DNA of 64,000 bases from Streptococcus vicugnae (GTDB lineage: Bacteria > Bacillota > Bacilli > Lactobacillales > Streptococcaceae). The notes under the pieces were generated by a model, which ran no database searches, was not told the origin of the DNA, and was given only the letters and a program-made list of their open reading frames with translations. Positions 1 to 8,386 of the stretch are shown in pieces. The first letter of the stretch is position 1. Each line of letters opens with the position of its first letter. A program made the translations under genes and the position numbers. The stretch lies in contig NZ_JAEMHW010000001.1 in assembly GCF_016461705.1 (NCBI RefSeq), forward strand, positions 310,001 to 374,000, written 5' to 3'.

Positions 1-248
1 TGTTTGGCAATTTTATAAGACGAAATCAATCCACGATAAACAATGCGGCGATCTGTAAATGAAATAAAAGGCACACTAGGAAGTCGGATAATCGTTGGAT
101 CTTCATAGCGTTTCACCGCTTTATCTGTGGTTGTAAAAATATAGACCTCGTGTCCTTCTTTTTCCAACTCTTCCTTGAGGGTACAAATACTCGTTGCTAC
201 CCCAGAAACTTGAGGAAAATATGTGTCCGTAAAAAGACCAATTCTCAT
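1..248 (-). CDS. Glycolipid glycosyltransferase, GT4 family (5' part only)
   Basis: The first 82 codons of a glycosyltransferase that runs off the left edge. The N-terminus (MRIGLFTDTYFPQVSGVATS) is the donor-site start of GT4 enzymes. In streptococci the gene two places downstream of ccpA has this start and encodes a diacylglycerol glucosyltransferase, called iagA in group B streptococcus, which makes the glycolipid anchor of lipoteichoic acid at the inner membrane face. The ATG lies one base after the stop of the preceding glycosyltransferase, with a GGAG motif inside that gene, so the two are probably translationally coupled. Function is inferred from the N-terminus and position because the catalytic C-terminal half is missing. 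Confidence 0.85.
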   Translation of the reverse strand, partial: MRIGLFTDTYFPQVSGVATSICTLKEELEKEGHEVYIFTTTDKAVKRYEDPTIIRLPSVPFISFTDRRIVYRGLISSYKIAK

Positions 249-249
249 T

Positions 250-1248
250 TTACAACTCCATTACTTTGTGATAAACATCAATTAATTCATGAGCAACTTT
301 ATCAATGCTACGACTTTGAGCAATATGATAACCTGCCTCTTGTTTTTCGCTATTTCCTGATAAAACCTTGCGAAGGGCTTTAACAAAACCAGGAACATCT
401 TGTGCTAACTCCGCACAGCTACTGTCAACCCAGCCGTGATAAACAGGAATATCTCGCAAAACCACATGTTGGTGACTAGCAAGTGCTTCAAGAACGACAA
501 TTCCTTCTGTTTCCTCACGACTCGGGAAGAAGAATGCATCTGCCCCACTCATAGCACCTTCAAAAACATCCCCTTTAATGTAACCAGCAAAAATCACATT
601 GTCGGGATGCTTACGTGTCACAATGCTTCGTACTTTATGAGGAATAACCCATTTATTAGTCTCACCGAACCAAATAAAACGCACATCAGGCATTTGCTCT
701 GCTACTTTAACAAAGTCATCAATACCTTTTCGCATGAAATAAAGCCCTGCACAAATCACAACTTTTTCATCCGATTTAATTCCAAAATGACGTCTAAAGG
801 CTTCTTCTTTTTCCGGTTTTGGAACATATCGTGACAAATCAATTCCATTTGAAACGGCATAAATCGGTTTTTCAACCCCATAGCCACTAATCAATGATTT
901 TGAGTATTCAGTCGGTGTAATAATAGCATCCGCATTATTATAAAAATGACAAAGATACCATCTAAAAATTGGTGATACTAAATTAGAGCCGATAAAAGAG
1001 TCGCGAAAATCTTCCTCGGTAGAATGACCATGCATCAACACTTTTTTACCCGCTTTTTTGGATTTTTTCAATAATTTCCAACTCTTAAAACCATAAGTAT
1101 TGATATGAACCAAATCATAGTCATCGTTTGGATTTGTTGTATAATCTTGGCCAACCATGCTAAGAGCACGCTCTTGGTGCTTGATGGCGCGGCCAATTCC
1201 TGATTTTCTTAAATAATTTTCGGCTTCCAAATACAGTAAAACTTTCAT
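250..1248 (-). CDS. Glycosyltransferase, GT4 family (glycolipid synthesis)
   Basis: A 332-residue GT-B fold glycosyltransferase without signal peptide. It has the GT4 nucleotide-sugar signature at about residues 240-257 (FFPSREETEGIVVLEALA, with two conserved glutamates) and the SNGIDLSRY motif near residue 135. The position directly downstream of ccpA and upstream of a second glycosyltransferase is conserved in streptococci, where the pair is linked to mono- and diglycosyl-diacylglycerol synthesis. Substrate is inferred from that context and is not visible in the sequence. A ccpA terminator lies upstream, but no strong separate promoter was recognised. Confidence 0.85.
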   Translation of the reverse strand: MKVLLYLEAENYLRKSGIGRAIKHQERALSMVGQDYTTNPNDDYDLVHINTYGFKSWKLLKKSKKAGKKVLMHGHSTEEDFRDSFIGSNLVSPIFRWYLCHFYNNADAIITPTEYSKSLISGYGVEKPIYAVSNGIDLSRYVPKPEKEEAFRRHFGIKSDEKVVICAGLYFMRKGIDDFVKVAEQMPDVRFIWFGETNKWVIPHKVRSIVTRKHPDNVIFAGYIKGDVFEGAMSGADAFFFPSREETEGIVVLEALASHQHVVLRDIPVYHGWVDSSCAELAQDVPGFVKALRKVLSGNSEKQEAGYHIAQSRSIDKVAHELIDVYHKVMEL

Positions 1249-1291
1249 AATTTCTATTATAGCTTATTTTGTAATTTTTTTCACTAAGACT

Positions 1292-1319
1292 AAAAAAAAT
1301 CAGCCCCAAGGCTGATTTT
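1292..1319 (-). terminator. Terminator after ccpA
   Basis: Ten-base-pair stem (AAAATCAGCC / GGCTGATTTT) with a CCAA loop, followed on the minus strand by eight T residues. It lies between the ccpA stop and the glycosyltransferase start. Confidence 0.85.
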
Positions 1320-1340
1320 CTGATACTATCCTGTTTTGGA

Positions 1341-2345
1341 TTATTGACGTGTTGTTCCACGCAATTTAAGACCATGATTAAGAATGATTTCTTTTTCTTC
1401 AAGCTCTTCTTTGTTCATGATTTTTGTCAACATACGCATGCTGACAGCTCCAAGGTCATAAACTGGTTGACTGATTGAGCTAAGATTTGGTCGTGTGTAT
1501 GATGTAATTGGTGAATCATTACTTGTAATGATTTCAAAGTCTTCAGGAACTTTTTTTCCTGCTGCAAACAAACCGTTCAAAAGACCTGCAGCCAATTCAT
1601 CTTCAGCTACATAAGCAGCTGTAGCACCAGAATTCATGACACGTTGAGCCAATTCGTAACCATCTTTGTAGTTGTAGTTGGCTTCAAAAACAAGTCCTTC
1701 TTTGAATGAAAGATTGTTCTTTCCAAGTCCTTCTTTGTAACCTGCAAGACGAACTTTTCCGTTAATGTCATCAATAAGTGGTCCTGAAACAAAGGCAATA
1801 TCTTTGTTATTTTTAGCCAAAATATCAACAACATCAGCCACGGCAGCTTTGTAATCAATATTAACACTTGGAAGTTGGTGTTCTAAATCAACTGTTCCTG
1901 CTAGAACCACTGGTGTGCGTGAGCGAGAGAACTCTGCACGAATTTTTTCAGTTAAATGGTGTCCCATGAAGATAATACCATCCACTTGTTTTGCAAATAA
2001 AGTGTTAACAACATTAACTTCTTTATCGTCATCTTCATCACTTGACGCAAGAACGATATTGTATTTGTACATTGCTGCAATATCGTCGATACCTTTCGCT
2101 AAGATTGAAAAATAGCTATTAGCGATATTTGGAATAACAACACCAACTGTCGTAGTTTTTTTACTTGCCAAACCACGAGCAACTGCATTTGGACGATAGT
2201 CTAAACGGTCAATAACTTCAAGGACTTTTTTACGAGTGTTTTCCTTTACATTTTTATTGCCATTTACAACACGACTAACTGTTGCCATTGAGACGCCTGC
2301 TTCTCGTGCAACATCATAAATTGTAATCGTATCATCAGTGTTCAT
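1341..2345 (-). CDS. ccpA: Catabolite control protein A
   Basis: LacI/GalR-family regulator of 334 residues. An N-terminal helix-turn-helix occupies roughly residues 8-27 (IYDVAREAGVSMATVSRVVN) with the hinge helix near residue 50-57, followed by a periplasmic-binding-like effector and HPr-Ser-P binding core. CcpA with serine-phosphorylated HPr binds cre sites to repress or activate carbon-use genes. The divergent arrangement with pepQ is the classic one in lactic acid bacteria. A cre-like site about 57 bp upstream suggests autoregulation. Probable targets in this window include the alpha-amylase gene, whose leader has several cre-like sites. Confidence 0.97.
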   Translation of the reverse strand: MNTDDTITIYDVAREAGVSMATVSRVVNGNKNVKENTRKKVLEVIDRLDYRPNAVARGLASKKTTTVGVVIPNIANSYFSILAKGIDDIAAMYKYNIVLASSDEDDDKEVNVVNTLFAKQVDGIIFMGHHLTEKIRAEFSRSRTPVVLAGTVDLEHQLPSVNIDYKAAVADVVDILAKNNKDIAFVSGPLIDDINGKVRLAGYKEGLGKNNLSFKEGLVFEANYNYKDGYELAQRVMNSGATAAYVAEDELAAGLLNGLFAAGKKVPEDFEIITSNDSPITSYTRPNLSSISQPVYDLGAVSMRMLTKIMNKEELEEKEIILNHGLKLRGTTRQ

Positions 2346-2685
2346 TATTGGACTTCCTTTCTATTTGAAAATTTCGCTTTCACAAATATTTTAGCACCTT
2401 TTGGAAACACTTTCAAGTGCAAACTTAGAATTTTTGAAAACTTTTCATATTTTGAAAACGTTTAATTCATATTTTTTTCCTAACTTTAAATAAAAATGAT
2501 AAAATCGATAGCTTTCCTATCAATTTGTGCTATTTTTCTGTCATAAGTCCAACAAAAAAAGGGGGTTTTCAGAGACTTTTAGCCTATTTCTATGAAAATT
2601 AAGTATCTTTAATTTTTTTGTATCAAGCTCTTGATTTTTTCGTCTTTTTTTGAAAAAATGGGGATAATTAGAAAGAAGGTTTCTC
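2346..2685. other. ccpA-pepQ divergent intergenic region
   Basis: 340 bp without a gene. It holds two cre-like sites near ccpA, an extended -10 box (TGATAAAAT, 2497-2505) that could start a long pepQ transcript, and two AT-rich hairpins followed by T runs at about 2597-2620 and 2622-2640 in the pepQ direction. A second possible -10 (GATAAT) lies at 2663-2668. The pepQ ribosome binding site (AGAAAGAAGG) is just before its ATG. Whether the T-run hairpins attenuate pepQ is not decidable from sequence. Confidence 0.5.
2402..2415. promoter_or_regulatory. cre-like operator upstream of ccpA
   Basis: TGGAAACACTTTCA matches the cre consensus TGNAANCGNWNNCA at all fixed positions but one (A for the central G) and is close to palindromic. 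It lies 57 bp upstream of the ccpA start codon, consistent with CcpA autoregulation. A weaker match (TTGAAAACGTTTAA) lies at 2452-2465. Confidence 0.5.
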
Positions 2686-3771
2686 ATGTCAAAATTAGAT
2701 CAAATCCGTTCATACCTTACTCAAGAAAAAGCAAATATTGCTGTTTTCTCTGATCCAGTTACTGTTAACTATCTAACAGGCTTCTACTGCGAACCACACG
2801 AACGTCAAATGTTCCTTTTTGTATATAGCGATCGTGAACCATTCCTTTTTGTCCCAGCACTTGAAGTTGCACGCGCTAGCCAAATCGTAAACTTCCCTGT
2901 TTTTGGTTACGTTGACTCTGAAAACCCTTGGGAAAAAATTAAAAATGGTCTTCCATCAACTGAAAGTGCCAAAGTCTTTGCCGAATTCGACAACCTTAAC
3001 GTCACAAAATTCCAAGGCTTGCAAACTGTTTTTTCTGGACGCTTTGTAGACTTAACACCATTTGTTCAAAAAATGCGCCTCATCAAATCGCAAGACGAAA
3101 TCGATAAAATGATGGTTGCTGGTCAGTTCGCTGATAAAGCTGTTAAAGTTGGTTTCGATAACATCTCACTTAACAACACTGAAACTGACATTATTGCCAT
3201 GATTGAATTTGAAATGAAAAAACAAGGTGTTGAAAAAATGAGTTTCGACACTATGGTCTTGACTGGTAATAATGCCGCTAACCCACACGGTATCCCAGGC
3301 ACAAACAAAATCGAAAACAATGCTTTGCTTTTGTTTGACCTTGGAACAGATATGCATGGTTACGCTAGTGATATGACTCGTACTGTTGCCGTTGGTAAAC
3401 CTGACCAATTCAAAAAAGACATTTACAACTTATGTTTAGAAGCTCACATGGCAGCTCTAGAGTTCATCAAACCTGGTGTTCTTGCTAGTGAAGTGGATGC
3501 TGCTGCTCGTAAAGTCATTGAAAAAGCAGGTTACGGTGAATACTTCAACCACCGTCTTGGACACGGTATTGGTATGACATGTCACGAATTCCCTTCAATC
3601 ATGGAAGGTAATGATATGGAAATCCAAGAAGGTATGTGTTTCTCAGTTGAACCTGGTATCTACATTCCTGGCAAAGTTGGTGTTCGTATCGAAGATTGTG
3701 GTCACGTCACAAAATCTGGCTTTGAAGTCTTCACACACACACCAAAAGAATTGCTTTACTTCGAAGGATAA
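2686..3771 (+). CDS. pepQ: Xaa-Pro dipeptidase
   Basis: Cytoplasmic M24-family metallopeptidase of 361 residues that cleaves Xaa-Pro dipeptides, the last step in use of proline-rich peptides. The N-terminal creatinase-like domain covers about residues 1-130 and the pita-bread catalytic domain the rest. Metal-binding elements visible are the two aspartates of LFDLGTDMHGYASDMTR, the histidine of HRLGHGIGM, and the glutamates of SVEPGIY and VRIED. The start follows AGAAAGAAGG. It is divergent from ccpA, as in Lactobacillus and other streptococci, where CcpA and pepQ are linked in regulation. Confidence 0.96.
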   Translation: MSKLDQIRSYLTQEKANIAVFSDPVTVNYLTGFYCEPHERQMFLFVYSDREPFLFVPALEVARASQIVNFPVFGYVDSENPWEKIKNGLPSTESAKVFAEFDNLNVTKFQGLQTVFSGRFVDLTPFVQKMRLIKSQDEIDKMMVAGQFADKAVKVGFDNISLNNTETDIIAMIEFEMKKQGVEKMSFDTMVLTGNNAANPHGIPGTNKIENNALLLFDLGTDMHGYASDMTRTVAVGKPDQFKKDIYNLCLEAHMAALEFIKPGVLASEVDAAARKVIEKAGYGEYFNHRLGHGIGMTCHEFPSIMEGNDMEIQEGMCFSVEPGIYIPGKVGVRIEDCGHVTKSGFEVFTHTPKELLYFEG

Positions 3772-3788
3772 AACAATTAATCACACAA

Positions 3789-3817
3789 AAATTCCCAGTC
3801 TTTCTGGGAATTTTTTT
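3789..3817 (+). terminator. Terminator after pepQ
   Basis: Ten-base stem AAATTCCCAG / CTGGGAATTT with a five-base loop and a run of seven T. Confidence 0.9.
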
Positions 3818-3876
3818 ATTGCAGGAAAAAGCAATTGCTGTTAAAATGAGCCTAAGAAATCCCAAAAGAGGTTCTT

Positions 3877-4386
3877 ATGTTTTATAAAACAATGACATAT
3901 TGTCCTGAATGTGGACATCCTTTAGAAAAGAAATTCCTAGAACATGAGGGGGATATTCCTTACTGTTCCCAATGTGATAGTTTTCGTTTTCCAGTCTTTA
4001 ACACTGCAATTAGTGCCATTTTATTCAACGAAACTCACGATAAAATTCTCCTGATTAAGCAGTATCAAATGACAGAACACATCTTATTGGCTGGTTATGT
4101 ATCACAAGGGGAAAACGCTGAAACAACTCTAGCTCGAGAAATAGACGAGGAGTTGGGATTGCAAGTCAAATCGTTAACATTTAATGCTAGTCAATACTAC
4201 GAACGTAGCAATTCTCTTATGATTAATTTTGCTGTGACAGTAACTGGGGAAGTCACACCCAACCATGAAATTGACGATTGGGATTGGTTTAGCATTTCAG
4301 AAGCCAAAAAAGCCATTAAAAATGGTTCACTAGCAGAAAGTTTTTTACTAGAATTCTTAGATAAAGAGCAAAAGAGACTGGGATAA
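3877..4386 (+). CDS. NUDIX hydrolase with zinc ribbon
   Basis: 169 residues. The N-terminus carries a four-cysteine zinc ribbon (CPECGHP near residue 9 and CSQC near residue 31), followed by a NUDIX domain with a complete box fitting Gx5Ex7REUxEExGU at about residues 74-96 (E, RE and EELG visible). This architecture resembles the NudC-type NAD(H)/dinucleotide pyrophosphatases but is shorter. The exact nucleotide substrate cannot be told. RBS GAGGTTCTT is weak. It stands alone between pepQ and a convergent LysR gene. Confidence 0.85.
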   Translation: MFYKTMTYCPECGHPLEKKFLEHEGDIPYCSQCDSFRFPVFNTAISAILFNETHDKILLIKQYQMTEHILLAGYVSQGENAETTLAREIDEELGLQVKSLTFNASQYYERSNSLMINFAVTVTGEVTPNHEIDDWDWFSISEAKKAIKNGSLAESFLLEFLDKEQKRLG

Positions 4387-4552
4387 AAATACCCAGCTTC
4401 TTTGTTTATATGTTAATATGTTATTTTTTACAAGACGCAGTAGCTGAGTGGAGTCTAATACGCTGATAAACCAGCTTTTACAATCCTGCTCAACCTTGTG
4501 AGGGTGAGACGACGAAATCGAATTTCTTTGAAATTACCGATTTCTGTCTCAC
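4387..4552. repeat. Intergenic hairpin-rich element, possible dispersed streptococcal repeat
   Basis: A 166-bp spacer between two convergent genes. Its right half forms an extended imperfect inverted repeat: GGTGAGAC (4503-4510) pairs with GTCTCACTC (4546-4554), enclosing GAAATCG / CGATTTC and the inner AATTTC-TTT-GAAATT stem (4521-4535). The arm reaches into the LysR stop codon. The left half has no coding potential. The sequence style resembles short repeated intergenic elements of streptococci, but there is only one copy in this window, so the repeat status is an inference. The hairpin may end transcription from both sides. Confidence 0.35.
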
Positions 4553-5440
4553 TCACTTTTTCTCATACTTGTCTTGCATTTCTTGCCAAAATTGCCGAAC
4601 AGCTTCTGATTGATTTTCCTTTAATTTCATCAAGACCATCATCGAATCTTTCTTAATATCAAGTGGCCGCCAAATAATGTTTTTTCTTTCAAAAGGTCGA
4701 ACCATCTTTTCCATCATTAAAGAGATTCCCAAATCATTTTCAATCAAATCAATAATCATATTAATACGATTTCCCTTATAGGTAATCTGTGGTTCAAAAT
4801 GATTCAAATGACATAACTCTAAAAAAGGTTGTAGCAGCTGTGTCTGTTCACTAAGTTGTAGGAATGTTTCTGATTTTAGCTCTTCTATGCTTATGCTTTC
4901 CTTATCAGCCAGTTGATGACTGCTTGGCAAAACCACTACCCAACAATCTTGATCAATGGTTATTTTTTCAACATTCTCTGGAAGTGTTTCATTGAACTGT
5001 CTTGCAAAAATGATATCGCACTTGTGCTTTAATAAATTATCGAGCAAGACATCCGCCTCTTCTTCTTCGACGTTTACCTCAAAGGTTGGATGGTGCTTTT
5101 TAAAATTAGCCATTTCTGAAATAATGGCATAAAAAGGCATGCTTGGAATACCATGCAACAATAATCTACGGTCTTCTTTTTCTTGTAATTGCCCCACTTC
5201 AGCAATCATTTGCTGGTAATTTTCCAAAATCTTTTTGGCATATTTTTCAACCACTTCTCCTTCTTTAGTGATTCTGATATGGCGACGATTTCGGTCAAAA
5301 AGCAGTACTCCAAGTTCCTTTTCAAGTGCCTTAATTTGCTTTGAAACATTTCCTTGGCTAATATAAAGATGCTCTGCTGTTTCAGTGTAACTCAGGGTTT
5401 CACATAAGGTTAAAAATACTTGTAATTTTTGAAGATTCAT
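4553..5440 (-). CDS. LysR-family transcriptional regulator
   Basis: 295 residues with an N-terminal winged helix-turn-helix (about residues 1-60, ETAEHLYISQGNVSKQIKAL) and a C-terminal co-inducer domain. It is transcribed away from a DUF554 membrane-protein gene across a 168-bp gap. LysR proteins often control the divergent neighbour, so that gene is the first candidate target. The effector is unknown. Confidence 0.9.
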   Translation of the reverse strand: MNLQKLQVFLTLCETLSYTETAEHLYISQGNVSKQIKALEKELGVLLFDRNRRHIRITKEGEVVEKYAKKILENYQQMIAEVGQLQEKEDRRLLLHGIPSMPFYAIISEMANFKKHHPTFEVNVEEEEADVLLDNLLKHKCDIIFARQFNETLPENVEKITIDQDCWVVVLPSSHQLADKESISIEELKSETFLQLSEQTQLLQPFLELCHLNHFEPQITYKGNRINMIIDLIENDLGISLMMEKMVRPFERKNIIWRPLDIKKDSMMVLMKLKENQSEAVRQFWQEMQDKYEKK

Positions 5441-5608
5441 TGCTTTGCTCCTATTTATTCCATTTTAGAATATCTTATCGCCAAAAGCAAATTGATTTTT
5501 AGCTAAATCATGTTACACTAGTTAATGAACTTAGGTTTTCATTTAAGTCACTTTATAGAAGTGAGCTTATTTTTTTGTCTTATTTTTAATCATAAAAGGA
5601 GGAATTTT

Positions 5609-6337
5609 ATGCCAACTGGTGTTATTATCAATTCTTTTGCCATCATTTTTGGCGGCATTCTAGGTGGAATTTTTGGTCATATCTTATCAGAGGATTTTAA
5701 AAATCAATTAAACCTTATTTTTGGGGTTTGTTCAATGGGAATGGGAATCTCATCTATTGGTCTTATGAAATACATGCCTGCTGTCATCTTTGCTATCGTT
5801 GTTGGAACAGCTATCGGGCTAGCTATTAGTCTAGGAGAATGGATTAATAAAGGTGGCTCATTGATGCAAAAAGCCGTCTCAAAAATCTTACCTCAAAAGC
5901 ACAGTAAACTCTCAAATGATGAATTTCTAGCAACCCTACTAACCGTTATCGTACTTTTTTGTGCTAGTGGTACGGGGATTTATGGGAGCCTTGATTCAGG
6001 AATGACTGGCGATTCAACCATCTTAATCTCAAAATCTATTCTTGATTTCTTTACTGCTGCTATCTTTGCTTGTAATCTTGGCTTTGTAGTTTCTTTGATT
6101 GCCATTCCACAATTTATTATTTTTACCGCACTTTTCTTGCTAGCAGGTATCATTGTCCCTTTAACTACACCTGATATGATTGCTGATTTTAAAGCCTGCG
6201 GTGGTTTCTTAATGGTGGCAACTGGTTTTCGTATGATTAAAGTCAAAATGTTCCCAACCGGAGATATGATTCCAGCTATGGTCATTGTCATGCCTTTATC
6301 TTGGTTTTGGGTCAAAGTTATCATGCCATTATTATAA
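5609..6337 (+). CDS. DUF554 family membrane protein
   Basis: 242-residue polytopic membrane protein with about seven hydrophobic segments and the DUF554 N-terminus (PTGVIINSFAIIFGGILGG). The function of the family is not established, though transport has been proposed. The start at 5609 is chosen because AAAGGAGGAA precedes it at optimal spacing. An upstream in-frame ATG at 5525 has no ribosome binding site and would add residues foreign to the family. It is divergent from the LysR gene, which probably regulates it. Confidence 0.85.
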   Translation: MPTGVIINSFAIIFGGILGGIFGHILSEDFKNQLNLIFGVCSMGMGISSIGLMKYMPAVIFAIVVGTAIGLAISLGEWINKGGSLMQKAVSKILPQKHSKLSNDEFLATLLTVIVLFCASGTGIYGSLDSGMTGDSTILISKSILDFFTAAIFACNLGFVVSLIAIPQFIIFTALFLLAGIIVPLTTPDMIADFKACGGFLMVATGFRMIKVKMFPTGDMIPAMVIVMPLSWFWVKVIMPLL

Positions 6338-6363
6338 AATCTAATATTTTTAGAAAAATTAGA

Positions 6364-6397
6364 AAAAGTCAGTTGATATTTTAGACAACTGACTTTT
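6364..6397 (+). terminator. Terminator after DUF554 gene
   Basis: Twelve-base perfect stem AAAAGTCAGTTG / CAACTGACTTTT, ten-base loop, then GTTT. Confidence 0.85.
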
Positions 6398-6522
6398 GTT
6401 TATCTTGTAAAAACGCTTTTTATATCAAAGATTCTTTTATTAGTTCACTAAGCAAATAATTTGCAATCTTTTTTTAAGTTTGTTATCATACTTGCTATAA
6501 ATAAAACTTTGAGGAGAACTCT

Positions 6523-6951
6523 ATGCCCAAAACTGCTCAAGAATCTTTAGACTCTTGTCTCTTTTTCGCTATTAAAAAACTAGATCGAGCTCTTGATAAA
6601 ATCACGGAAGAGGGTTTCCAAAAACTTGGCTTAAGTCCATCTTATTCTACCCTTCTTCTGATTTTAGACCATGATAATGGTAAGCTTCAAAAAGATTTGG
6701 CTAAAATGCTTTGTATTACAGCACCTACCTTAACAAGAATTGTTGAAAAACTTGGTAATAAAGGCTTTATTCAAGTTATCAGTGAAGGTCGAACAAAGCG
6801 TGTTTATATCACTGAAAAAGGTAGAAAATTAATTCCTGATATTCATCAAGCTCATATTGACACTCAAAAAGAATTTAATCGTTTAGTCAAAAACGGCTTT
6901 TCTGACACTCTCGTTTCTGAACTAAACCAAATCACTGAGCAATTGAAATAA
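6523..6951 (+). CDS. MarR-family regulator (copy 1 of a tandem pair)
   Basis: 142-residue winged-helix protein. The recognition helix region is around residues 50-75 (LAKMLCITAPTLTRIVEKL), followed by the beta-wing (SEGRTKRVYITEKGRKL). It has the same length as the next gene and aligns with it end to end, with identical blocks such as KLDRALDK and GRTKRVYIT, so the pair arose by duplication. RBS TTGAGGAG precedes the ATG. There is one cysteine in each recognition-helix region (LCIT / LCIA), a possible redox-sensitive position. The target is unknown. The nearest non-regulator gene downstream is a nitroreductase. Confidence 0.88.
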   Translation: MPKTAQESLDSCLFFAIKKLDRALDKITEEGFQKLGLSPSYSTLLLILDHDNGKLQKDLAKMLCITAPTLTRIVEKLGNKGFIQVISEGRTKRVYITEKGRKLIPDIHQAHIDTQKEFNRLVKNGFSDTLVSELNQITEQLK

Positions 6952-7025
6952 TAAAAGTTTTAGAGATACTAATCTTGGGTATGTGATTGAGTCATTTGGC
7001 TCAATTTATCCTTATAGGTTTATAT

Positions 7026-7054
7026 GGTCGTGGTCACTCACCATGGCCTTTTTT
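7026..7054 (+). terminator. Terminator between the two MarR genes
   Basis: GGTCGTGG pairs with CCATGGCC (two G-U pairs) across a seven-base loop, followed by six T. The two MarR copies are therefore probably separate transcripts. Confidence 0.75.
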
Positions 7055-7145
7055 AAAGGCTTGGAATATACTATCAAGTGGATTTGTCATCTTAATCCAA
7101 GTGTGCTAAGATATTCTTTGTAGATTTATTACTAAGGAGATTATT

Positions 7146-7574
7146 GTGCCCGATAACATTCAAGAAACGTTGGAGGGGTGCCTATTTTTTTCTATCAAGA
7201 GACTTGATCGAGCTCTTGATAAATACACAGAAGAAGCTTTTAGAAAAATTGGAATGTCACATTCCTATGCTTTAGTCCTTTTTATTCTTAATCAAGAAAA
7301 TGGTAAATGTTATAAAGAACTTGCTAACATTCTTTGTATTGCCCCGCCTTCTCTAACAAAAATCATTGATAAACTAGCTAGTAGAGAGTTTGTCACTATT
7401 GCTCGTGATGGTCGCACAAAACGTGTTTACATCACCGATAGAGGAAGAGAACTTGCCCCTATCATCTGGGAAGTTTTTCATGACACGCGACAAGAACTCA
7501 TGAAAACGACTCAAACTTATGATCTTGCTACCATTATTGATCAAATCAATTGTTTAACAAAAAGAATTAAGTAA
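7146..7574 (+). CDS. MarR-family regulator (copy 2 of a tandem pair)
   Basis: 142-residue paralogue of the preceding MarR gene, with the same domain plan and a recognition helix in LANILCIAPPSLTKIIDKL. The start codon is GTG, with AAGGAG eight bases upstream. The shared blocks are strongest in the N-terminal dimerisation helix (KRLDRALDK) and the wing (DGRTKRVYITDRGREL). The spacer between the copies has its own terminator, so each likely has its own promoter. A nitroreductase gene follows, beyond a very long hairpin. MarR control of reductases is common, so regulation of that gene is plausible but inferred. Confidence 0.87.
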   Translation: MPDNIQETLEGCLFFSIKRLDRALDKYTEEAFRKIGMSHSYALVLFILNQENGKCYKELANILCIAPPSLTKIIDKLASREFVTIARDGRTKRVYITDRGRELAPIIWEVFHDTRQELMKTTQTYDLATIIDQINCLTKRIK

Positions 7575-7607
7575 AGAAATCCTCTCTTTCTTTACTTAAT
7601 TCTTTTT
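7559..7607. terminator. Long perfect inverted repeat, probable bidirectional terminator
   Basis: Two 21-base arms (7559-7579 and 7587-7607) are exact reverse complements with a seven-base loop. The left arm contains the last codons and stop codon of the second MarR gene. The right arm ends in TTCTTTTT, giving a U-rich tail for plus-strand transcription. Confidence 0.8.
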
Positions 7608-7670
7608 CTTTTAAAAACTAGCGAAATATAAATGAAAATGCTATGATAGAAAGAAAACTAGGAGGCTAGC

Positions 7671-8348
7671 ATGAGTAAAGAAGCTATCAAAAAACAAGTC
7701 CTCGATGCCTTTGATCATCGAGTTTCCGTCCGTGTCTATAATGACCAAGAAATCTCACGTGATGATATGGAATATATCCTTGACACTGCCTGGTTAAGCC
7801 CTTCTTCAATCGGTCTTGAAGCTTGGCGCTTTGTTGTTCTTGATCGTAAACAAATTGCTAAGCTCCGTGATGAGCTAAAGGCCGTTGCCTGGGGAGCACA
7901 AAGTCAACTTGATACAGCTAGTCATTTCGTTCTTCTTCTTGCTGAACAGAATGCTCGTTACGACTCTGAATCTGTTAAAGATAGTCTGGTTCGCCGTGGT
8001 CTTGGTGATGGTGATGCTCTTAATAGTCGCTTAGCCACTTATGAATCATTCCAGAAAAACGATATGGTTTTAGCTGACAACCCACGCGCTCTCTTTGATT
8101 GGACAGCTAAGCAAACTTATATTGCCCTTGGTAATATGATGACATCAGCAAGTATGATTGGTATTGACTCTTGTCCAATCGAAGGTTTTAACTATGAAAA
8201 AGTTAATGCCATTCTTACTAAAGCTGGTGTTATTAATCCAGAAAAAGAAGGTATTGCTAGCATGGTATCATTTGGTTATCGTCTTAAAGATCCAAAGCAC
8301 CCTCGCTCACGTAAACCTAGAAAAGAAGTCATTACTTGGCTTGACTAA
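7671..8348 (+). CDS. NAD(P)H-dependent nitroreductase family protein
   Basis: 225-residue FMN-binding reductase of the NfsB/nitroreductase fold. The N-terminal HRVSVRVYNDQEIS motif contacts the FMN phosphate, and SPSSIGLEAWRFVV is the second FMN-binding segment. ALGNMMTSASMIGIDSCPIEGF is the conserved C-terminal helix-loop. Such enzymes reduce nitroaromatics, quinones or flavins in the cytoplasm. The physiological substrate is unknown. RBS CTAGGAGG precedes the ATG. It sits downstream of two MarR regulators and upstream of a convergent flavoprotein gene. Confidence 0.92.
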   Translation: MSKEAIKKQVLDAFDHRVSVRVYNDQEISRDDMEYILDTAWLSPSSIGLEAWRFVVLDRKQIAKLRDELKAVAWGAQSQLDTASHFVLLLAEQNARYDSESVKDSLVRRGLGDGDALNSRLATYESFQKNDMVLADNPRALFDWTAKQTYIALGNMMTSASMIGIDSCPIEGFNYEKVNAILTKAGVINPEKEGIASMVSFGYRLKDPKHPRSRKPRKEVITWLD

Positions 8349-8354
8349 AATAAC

Positions 8355-8385
8355 AAAAACCTTGAACAATAGTTCAAGGTTTTTT
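8355..8385. terminator. Bidirectional terminator between convergent redox genes
   Basis: Thirteen-base stem AAAAACCTTGAAC / GTTCAAGGTTTTT with AATA loop. It carries T runs in both directions and ends immediately before the flavoprotein stop codon. Confidence 0.9.
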
Positions 8386-8386
8386 A

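Noticed and set aside
436..834. 132-codon plus-strand frame inside the glycosyltransferase region
   Set aside because: It is antisense to a clear GT4 gene and has no ribosome binding site or recognisable domain.
5980..6324. 114-codon minus-strand frame opposite the DUF554 gene
   Set aside because: Hydrophobic-protein shadow; no start signals.
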